A stretch of 20,176 nt of DNA, taken from positions 1 through 20,176 of the forward strand of contig CAYSLU010000097.1 of assembly GCA_964431965.1 (NCBI GenBank). The letters are read 5' to 3'. Made by a program: the position numbers and the translations under genes. Shown piece after piece: positions 15,251-20,176 of this stretch (position 1 is the stretch's first letter; every line of letters begins with the position of its first letter). The DNA comes from CAYSLU01 sp964431965. Its GTDB lineage: Bacteria; Verrucomicrobiota; Kiritimatiellia; CAIKKV01; CAYSLU01. Below the pieces are notes generated by a model. It searched no databases, was not told the origin of the DNA, and worked only from the letters and a program-made list of their open reading frames with translations.

Positions 15251-15313
15251 CCCGTGGCACGAGCTTCCAGCTCGTGCCCTCGCCGGACGCAAGCCGGAGG
15301 CTTGAGCCACGCG
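15251..15313 (+). repeat. Palindromic element, family 2, copy D
   Basis: CCCGTGGCACGAGC opens the unit. GGCACGAGCT-TCC-AGCTCGTGCC (15256-15278) is a perfect 10-bp stem with a 3-nt loop. It is followed by CGGACGCAAGCCGGAGG and by GCCACG, which pairs with the opening CGTGGC. A second copy lies at 15898-15951. Confidence 0.85.
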
Positions 15314-15336
15314 TGGGAGTCGGCGCCCGTTCCGGC

Positions 15337-15675
15337 TCAGATCCCACACCCATGAAAAGGAGCCAGCACGGCAGCGACGCCAAGGCCCCCCATGGTGACA
15401 ACGAAAGCGGCCCCAAGGAGGAGCCACACAGAAAGCTCCCACGCCGGCGCGTCGCGGTTGAGCCGCGCGAAAACCACGACACTCCACAGGAGCGGAACCA
15501 GCAACAGCCAAGATCCCCGTCGGGCCAGGATTCCCGTGATCCCGGGGGCATCATACTCGTAACCGGCCATGTGCCTCACCACAGACACCGCCAGACGTGC
15601 CCCGAGACGGGCGATGATCACGGCGATTACCTGAAACACAGCGATGACGGCGATCGTCTTTCCGGTAATCGTCAT
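15337..15675 (-). CDS. Small three-helix membrane protein
   Basis: A 112-residue hydrophobic protein starting MTITGKTIAVIAVFQVIAVI. Three transmembrane helices are apparent: about residues 6-24, 53-68 and 82-105. Charged loops HMAGYEYDAPG and RLNRDAPAW separate them. I recognise no family. The frame continues upstream to 15747, but the added part (MGRAACRAG...) is polar, Arg/Pro-rich and runs toward the repeat DNA, so the inner ATG is preferred. No clear ribosome binding site is seen. The gene stands alone on the minus strand between two copies of palindromic family 2. Coherent hydrophobic segments argue for a real protein, but an orphan or decaying gene is possible. Confidence 0.55.
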   Translation of the reverse strand: MTITGKTIAVIAVFQVIAVIIARLGARLAVSVVRHMAGYEYDAPGITGILARRGSWLLLVPLLWSVVVFARLNRDAPAWELSVWLLLGAAFVVTMGGLGVAAVLAPFHGCGI

Positions 15676-15754
15676 GGGAGCTGTGCGCGAGTGTGGAAAA
15701 GTCTGCGGCGCCGCACAATGTCCGGCGCGGCAAGCCGCTCGCCCCATGGCCTCA

Positions 15755-15780
15755 GACGGCCTGAAGGCCGCACTAAGAAC
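15755..15780 (-). repeat. Palindromic element, family 1, copy C
   Basis: Read on the minus strand: GTTCTTAGTG, CGGCC-TTCA-GGCCG, TC. It differs from copy B at only four positions, two of which form one compensated stem pair. Together with copy B it makes an inverted pair with heads facing each other, 20 bp apart. Confidence 0.85.
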
Positions 15781-15800
15781 CGAGGCAAGGCTGTTTCGCC

Positions 15801-15826
15801 GTTTGTAGTGCGGGCTTCAGCCCGTC
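15801..15826 (+). repeat. Palindromic element, family 1, copy B
   Basis: GTTTGTAGTG, CGGGC-TTCA-GCCCG, TC. Inverted partner of copy C and near-identical outside the stem to copy A, 4.9 kb away. Confidence 0.88.
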
Positions 15827-15897
15827 GCCCCGGCGGCGCCGGCCAGCTCGTCGGTGACCGGGCGCACCGCGTCAGCCGACCCCCGTGTCGACCGCTC

Positions 15898-15951
15898 CCC
15901 GTGGCACGAGCCTCCGGCTCGTGTCGGACGCAAGCCGGAGGTCGGCACGCG
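15898..15951 (+). repeat. Palindromic element, family 2, copy E
   Basis: It shares CCCGTGGCACGAGC and CGGACGCAAGCCGGAGG with copy D. The first hairpin is CACGAGCC-TCC-GGCTCGTG (15905-15923). CCTCCGGC (15912-15919) can instead pair with GCCGGAGG (15934-15941), so two mutually exclusive stems are possible. It lies 67 bp upstream of the start of the toroid enzyme gene. Confidence 0.85.
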
Positions 15952-16017
15952 CGGGTTTGGCGTTGCGCGGCATGGGCGTGGTGTCGTATAGCGCACCGTA
16001 CGCAAAGCGCGGGAGGC

Positions 16018-17445
16018 ATGACCGTGGCGACGACAAGCAGGCTCCTCGACAGTGTGTGTGCGGCGCTGGATGTGCTGATCGAGTGCGGTCAGCCGTACGA
16101 CGGCCTGTTTCCGTCGCTGATCGACCGGGAGCGGCACACGATGCTCACCGAGCTCCCGCCCGGGATCCCGGGTCAGCGCGTCGGCGACCGGGCACACCGG
16201 GGCAGCAACCTGATTCATGACGAGCCGACGCTGGCGACACTCTATGCGCTCGCCGTCGCGTTGGACCGGCCCCAGTATGCGCAGGCCGCCGACGCCTACC
16301 TGAAGAGGTTCGCAACCCACTGCACGAACACGGAGACCGGTCTCTTCCCGTGGGGCGAGCACAGCTTCTGGCACCTCGTCGATGACCGGGTGGGAAACGG
16401 CACGCACAACGTCAACCCGGGCTTCCGCGGCTCCGCCACCCACGATCACCTGCGGCAGGCGCCGGTCTGGCTCTGGGAGAAGCTGCAGACGTTCAACCCG
16501 CGCTGCGTGGAGCGGTTCGCGGAGGGCCTCGACTACCACTGGACGGAAGGCAAGCGCGAGGAATACATCCGCCACGCGAACATCGACGAGCGGACGTACC
16601 CGCCGCGCGGCGACCTGTCGTGCGACTTCCCCCGCCACGGCGGGTTCTACATGCTCGACTGGGGGTTCGCCTGGCTGCGGACCGGCCGCGCGGACTTCCT
16701 CGCCCAGATCCGAGCCATGCTCGACTACTGGTGGACGAAGCGCGACGCACGAGGCCTGCTGCTGATCGAGAGCCGGTGCCCCGAATCCAGCACGCGATTC
16801 CACCAGATCAACTCGCCGAGCCAGACGCTCTCGCTGGGCGTGAGCCTGCTGGAGACCGCGACCCTGATTGTCGGGCGGGAGCCGGCGCTGGCGGCGACCA
16901 TGCGCGAGCGCGCCCGCGTCTATCTCGACGGCTTCCTCGCCGCGCCGCACGACCCCGGGCGCGACGTATTCGTCAACCTCTCGCGTCGCGACACGAACGC
17001 CGCAACCGAGTCCATGCCCGTCTGGGGCAGCGTCTACGGCGTGTGGCCCGTGTCGTACACGGCGCTCACCGCCATGCTGGCCGCACGCCTGACGGGCGAT
17101 GCGGGGCTCCTCGCGTGGGCGACCGCCGCCGCTCGATCCTACGCGACCACCCCCTTCCCCGATGGCACGGCGGTTCCGGCGATGGACGCCGGGCTGGCGC
17201 TGGACCTGCTGGCCGACCTATACGTGGCTACGGGCGAGGACCGCTGGCTGCGCGACGGCCTGCGTCTGGCCGACGATCTCCAGAGGATGTACATGGACCG
17301 CTGTCTGCCGCGCGGCGCCGCAGGCATCGACTGGTACGAGTCGCAAATGGGACCGGGGTTCCTCCTGCACGGTCTGGCCCGCCTCGCCCTGCTGCATCGC
17401 GACGGCCGGGGGCTGCAGATGGGGGCGGACTATACGGCGCGGTAG
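16018..17445 (+). CDS. (Alpha/alpha)-toroid glycan-active enzyme, family unassigned
   Basis: A 475-residue protein built of repeated helical hairpins (TLATLYALAVALDRPQYAQAA; LGVSLLETATLI; YTALTAMLAARLTGDAGLL; AGLALDLLADLYVATGEDRW), as in (alpha/alpha)6-7 barrel lyases and hydrolases such as the PL10, GH88/105 and AGE-type folds. Conserved-looking aromatic and acidic stretches include FPWGEHSFWHLVDDR, FPRHGGFYMLDWGFAW and GIDWYESQMGPGFLLHG, the latter able to line a sugar-binding cleft. I cannot choose the family or the reaction. There is no signal peptide. Start: GGGAGG (16011-16016) is only 1 nt from the ATG at 16018 but 7 nt from an in-frame GTG at 16024, so the true start may be that GTG. 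The transglutaminase-like gene begins 21 nt after its stop; the two probably form an operon. Confidence 0.78.
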   Translation: MTVATTSRLLDSVCAALDVLIECGQPYDGLFPSLIDRERHTMLTELPPGIPGQRVGDRAHRGSNLIHDEPTLATLYALAVALDRPQYAQAADAYLKRFATHCTNTETGLFPWGEHSFWHLVDDRVGNGTHNVNPGFRGSATHDHLRQAPVWLWEKLQTFNPRCVERFAEGLDYHWTEGKREEYIRHANIDERTYPPRGDLSCDFPRHGGFYMLDWGFAWLRTGRADFLAQIRAMLDYWWTKRDARGLLLIESRCPESSTRFHQINSPSQTLSLGVSLLETATLIVGREPALAATMRERARVYLDGFLAAPHDPGRDVFVNLSRRDTNAATESMPVWGSVYGVWPVSYTALTAMLAARLTGDAGLLAWATAAARSYATTPFPDGTAVPAMDAGLALDLLADLYVATGEDRWLRDGLRLADDLQRMYMDRCLPRGAAGIDWYESQMGPGFLLHGLARLALLHRDGRGLQMGADYTAR

Positions 17446-17466
17446 CGCCGGGAAACGGCCCGACTG

Positions 17467-18741
17467 ATGAGCAAGCTCTTCTTCAGCGAGACCGGCCGCG
17501 TGTTGTACCTCGAGAACGAGGAGATCACGCGCCGCCGCCACGTCCGCAAGCTCTTCCGCCTGCCGTCGGCGATCCGCGGCGATGCGACCCTCTTCATCCT
17601 CGCCAAGTCGCGCCCCGGCGGCCGCCGGCCGCTGCACGTGCGCGTGAACGGGCAGCGCCGGCTCTCGCTCCGGCCGGATCACCACTACTACCTCAGCTGG
17701 TTCACCCTGCGCCTGAAGGGCGGCGATCTCCGCCCTGGCCGGAATGTCATGGAGCTGTGGTGCGACACCGACGCCATGGACGGGTGGATGCTCGGGCTCG
17801 AGCCCGCGACGCGCGCGCCCGACAGCGCGCTCAGCCTCGACGGCGGGCGAACGTGGCGCCGCGACCACATGGGGGTCCACCATTGTCTGCGCGGCGAGTA
17901 TGTGCTCCGGCTCCGCCTCGACGACCCCGCGCTGAGCGATCCGCCGCCACCGCCGATGGCCTGGGAGCATCCGGAGTGCCCGCACTTCGAGCCACTGCGC
18001 GCGGCGCTCCCCCGCCGCGTGGCGCGCATCGCGGACCCCTGGCGGCGCGCCCGGGCGCTCGCGACGTGGGTGAGCGCGCAGTGGTCCTACGCGGCTGATC
18101 GCGACAGCCCGGTCTATCGCCATTCGGAGTATTGCCCATGGGATCCGCTGACGATCCTCGCGTGGCGGAAGGCCGACCTGGGCCAGTACCAGTCGAACCC
18201 GGTCGCGTTCTGCGTCCACTACGGCGCGGCCTACGTGCCCCTGGCCCTGGCGCTCGGGATCCCCGCGCGCTGCGTCTGCGGCACCCCGGGCACGCTGGCC
18301 CGCGAGTTCGGCCACTTCGTCGCGGAGGTCTGGATCGAGAAGTGGCGGAAGTGGTGCTACGTCGATCCCATGTGCGACTTCGCCTTCGTGCGCGACGGCG
18401 TGCCGCTCTCGACGGCCGAGATAGCCCGGGAGCCGGCGCCGAAGCGGCGGGGATGGCTGAGCCGCGGCCCCGGGCTCGACGGCCGGCCGGCGGCGGTCCG
18501 GAAGGCATTCACGGCCGCGTTCGGAGCTGGAGGCTGCTTCCGGCGGTGGGCCGTGTGGCCGCGGAACGACTTCCTCGCGCACCCCGAGCTGACGCCGCCC
18601 TCGCACGGCGCCACGTTCTACTGCGAGACCGACTGGCTCTGGGCGAAGTCGGCCCGGGACGAGGGCATGTTCCCCCGGCATGTCCCGGAGAAGAGTCTGG
18701 CCGCTCCGCCGCCCGCCCGGTGGCGCTCGGCTCGGCGCTGA
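17467..18741 (+). CDS. Transglutaminase-like superfamily protein
   Basis: A 424-residue protein. Residues 1-155 look like a beta-sandwich ligand-binding domain (PLHVRVNGQRRLSL; YYLSWFTLRLKGGDLRPGRN). The transglutaminase-like core follows, with the papain-type triad visible in order: FCVHYGAAYVPLALALGIPAR (C249), FGHFVAEVWIE (H283) and CYVDPMCDF (D300). Bacterial members act as cysteine proteases, amidases or isopeptidases more often than as cross-linkers; which applies here is unknown. No signal peptide or transmembrane helix is seen. The C-terminal tail is Arg/Pro-rich and probably disordered. It is the second gene behind the toroid enzyme, with weak ribosome binding sequence (GGGAAACGG), so translation may depend on the upstream gene. 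Confidence 0.88.
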   Translation: MSKLFFSETGRVLYLENEEITRRRHVRKLFRLPSAIRGDATLFILAKSRPGGRRPLHVRVNGQRRLSLRPDHHYYLSWFTLRLKGGDLRPGRNVMELWCDTDAMDGWMLGLEPATRAPDSALSLDGGRTWRRDHMGVHHCLRGEYVLRLRLDDPALSDPPPPPMAWEHPECPHFEPLRAALPRRVARIADPWRRARALATWVSAQWSYAADRDSPVYRHSEYCPWDPLTILAWRKADLGQYQSNPVAFCVHYGAAYVPLALALGIPARCVCGTPGTLAREFGHFVAEVWIEKWRKWCYVDPMCDFAFVRDGVPLSTAEIAREPAPKRRGWLSRGPGLDGRPAAVRKAFTAAFGAGGCFRRWAVWPRNDFLAHPELTPPSHGATFYCETDWLWAKSARDEGMFPRHVPEKSLAAPPPARWRSARR

Positions 18742-18820
18742 CGTGCCGCGGAAGCCGCCGGGGACAGCCGGATCGTGCTCGAACCGTCGGCGGTCCCGGC
18801 AGAGGCAGTGGTCGGCGACC

Positions 18821-20176
18821 TCACGCCTTGCGGCTGACCCGCTCGTGGTTGAGCGTGATATGGCCTTCGTGCTGCGGATACAGGGTCGCGTAGCGCCGGT
18901 GCCACGGCGGCAGCATGAACGACGGCACGAAGATGTGGCGCAGGATGCCGAGGCCATAGACGTGGCGCCAGAGCTGCTCGGAGAGATCCAGCCGCTCACG
19001 GATGAGTGGCAGCAGCGGTTCGATATCCCCGCGGGTCTGCCACTTCTCGCCGGAGCCGATCCGATGGTCCAGCGCCATGAGCTGCGCCTTCAGCGCCACG
19101 TGCTCGAAGGCCCACGGCTGGCGCGGGGGCACGCTGACGCTCGGGCGCAGCCGGGCCAGCGCGTTCGCCCATCCTTCCGCCTTCCCGGCTTCCAGGAATT
19201 CGATCTCCATGAGGATGGCGGCCATTTCCTCCAGCGCCGCGCTGCGCAGGCCGTACATCTGCCGGCAGTAGTCGCGCGTGAGGGCGACCGGATCCGCGAC
19301 CGGGTCACGCGCCAGGCGGGTGCAGAGGAACTGGTTGTAGTGATCGCCGAAGCTCTCGTTGTACGTATTGAAGCCGCGGTAACCATGCTCGTGAAGGTGG
19401 CCGATGACCTGCTGGATGCGCTGCGGCGCGGAATGGATGCCAGTCGTCAGGTACACATCGCTCTTGTTGTGCGAGTAGCCGATGTGGAAGAAGACCGTGG
19501 CGGGTACGATGCTCTGGATGGCGCTGACATGGACCGCGCCGAAAGCCTCGTACGCCACGCTCATCTGGAACTCGCCGATCCAGTCCTTCGCCGGGCCGGC
19601 GGCGAAAGCTTCCACGTGGCGCATCTCCTCCTCCGTGGTCCACCAGCCGCACAGATTGGCGCGGATGCCGGGGAAATAGCGGCGGGCGATCTCGTGAATC
19701 TCCGCGACCATCTTCAGGAACACGGGGTAATACGGCTGGCACTTCTTGCACGCGCACCCGCCGTCGTCATACGGGTTGTAGGCCAGCTTGTCGAGCTGCA
19801 CGCCCGAAGCCGCCAGGTCGGCGAACAGGTTCTCGTGGTTGCGCAGGCAGACCGCGCGCGCCTCCGGGATCGACGGGCAGAGCACCTGTCCCTGCACGCG
19901 GTGCTTCAGGCTTCGAACGCCGATCCACTCCGGCCGCATCTGATCGACGAACCCCACGTTGTGCGCGATGCCGATGCCCGTCTCCAGGCCGAGCGCCTTC
20001 GCTCGTCGCAGGAAGTCCTTCTTCCGCTGCCACAGCGTCATCGACGAGCTGCAGTAGACGTGCGGGTTATACGGGTCGGGCATGTCGTTGGGGTCGAACC
20101 AGTCGCTGTACCCGGACGATCCCCACAGCGCCAGGTCCTCGAGATAGCGCTGCATCTCAAGCGGCCACATGACTTC
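18821..20176 (-). CDS. TIM-barrel glycosidase-like protein, 5' end outside window
   Basis: At least 451 codons are open. The first ATG in the window (20170) is preceded in frame by GAA GTC with no stop, and the text there (PLEMQRYLEDLALWG) is mid-domain, so the N-terminus probably lies beyond the edge. Barrel-like segments: LWGSSGYSDWFDPND, RAKALGLETGIGIAHNVGF, and GVQLDKLAYNPYDDGGCACKKCQPYYP, a CxCxxC cluster also seen in GH20/GH67-like and DUF4838-type proteins. Then come IRANLCGWWTTEEE and RGFNTYNESFGDHYNQF, with possible catalytic acids (D/E), and a helical C-terminal region. The family is unassigned; action on an oligosaccharide is likely. It is convergent with the transglutaminase-like gene across 79 nt. 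Confidence 0.75.
   Translation of the reverse strand, partial: EVMWPLEMQRYLEDLALWGSSGYSDWFDPNDMPDPYNPHVYCSSSMTLWQRKKDFLRRAKALGLETGIGIAHNVGFVDQMRPEWIGVRSLKHRVQGQVLCPSIPEARAVCLRNHENLFADLAASGVQLDKLAYNPYDDGGCACKKCQPYYPVFLKMVAEIHEIARRYFPGIRANLCGWWTTEEEMRHVEAFAAGPAKDWIGEFQMSVAYEAFGAVHVSAIQSIVPATVFFHIGYSHNKSDVYLTTGIHSAPQRIQQVIGHLHEHGYRGFNTYNESFGDHYNQFLCTRLARDPVADPVALTRDYCRQMYGLRSAALEEMAAILMEIEFLEAGKAEGWANALARLRPSVSVPPRQPWAFEHVALKAQLMALDHRIGSGEKWQTRGDIEPLLPLIRERLDLSEQLWRHVYGLGILRHIFVPSFMLPPWHRRYATLYPQHEGHITLNHERVSRKA

Larger units (their letters stand above)
15676..16017. other. Repeat-filled spacer, no gene
   Basis: 342 bp upstream of the toroid enzyme gene. It contains a 12-bp palindrome TGCGGCGCCGCA (15704-15715), an inverted pair of family 1 elements (15755-15780 and 15801-15826) and a family 2 element (15898-15951). 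Readings through it on either strand are low-quality translations. The promoter for 16018 probably lies between 15952 and 16010, but no strong box is seen. Confidence 0.65.

Noticed and set aside
15251..15951. CRISPR array
   Set aside because: The palindromic units are few, irregularly spaced and in both orientations, and no cas gene is present.
15085..16017. Upstream extension of the toroid enzyme gene
   Set aside because: The added reading runs through the palindromic repeats and antisense to the membrane protein gene, with low-complexity sequence.
17218..18999. 593-codon minus-strand frame across the transglutaminase gene
   Set aside because: Arg-rich shadow that crosses the ends of three genes; the C-H-D triad lies on the plus strand.

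Overview
High-GC bacterial DNA, dense with carbohydrate-active enzymes and without rRNA, tRNA, CRISPR or a complete transposase. The gene set (two GH29 alpha-L-fucosidases, two heparinase II/III-type lyases, (alpha/alpha)-toroid enzymes, a DUF1638 protein, a transglutaminase-like protein, a TIM-barrel glycosidase-like protein) and the short palindromic repeats between genes fit a polysaccharide-degrading PVC-type bacterium (Planctomycetota, Verrucomicrobiota, Kiritimatiellota, Lentisphaerota or a neighbour). That placement is inference from gene content. The 100-N block shows that this is a draft assembly.

Layout, left to right. 1-582: no gene, degenerate short repeats. 583-2508 (+): an exported protein of unknown function and an M23-fold metallopeptidase-like protein. 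5911-2659 (-): DUF1638 gene, then a six-hairpin glycosidase-like gene, closed by a hairpin terminator. 5996-6095: assembly gap flanked by an identical 15-mer. 6171-7472 (+): GH29 number 1. 10651-7479 (-): an XRE-RhuM-Fic chimera whose stop overlaps the start of a heparinase II/III-like gene. 10652-10983: divergent control region with a palindromic element. 10984-13764 (+): second heparinase II/III-like gene and a small membrane protein with three internal repeats. 14781-13777 (-): short GH29 number 2. 14891-15196 (+): 5'-truncated metallophosphoesterase remnant. 15251-15951: palindromic repeats of two families around a small three-helix membrane protein gene. 16018-18741 (+): (alpha/alpha)-toroid enzyme plus transglutaminase-like protein. 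20176-18821 (-): TIM-barrel glycosidase-like gene, cut by the window edge.

Working together: the enzymes suggest breakdown of a fucose-containing, probably uronic-acid-containing glycan. GH29 removes fucose, heparinase II/III-type lyases cleave uronate linkages, and toroid and TIM-barrel enzymes would take other linkages. None of the catalytic proteins with a visible start carries an evident signal peptide, so the work may be cytoplasmic. No transporter, SusC/D pair, sulfatase or sugar-responsive regulator is present. Strand changes often, so this looks like a mosaic of small cassettes rather than one operon.

Most unusual: (1) palindromic elements whose copies differ in their stems by fully compensatory changes, including an inverted REPIN-like pair; (2) the XRE-RhuM-Fic chimera translationally coupled to a lyase; (3) the phosphoesterase remnant beside a GH29 gene; (4) the duplicated 15-mer at the assembly gap.
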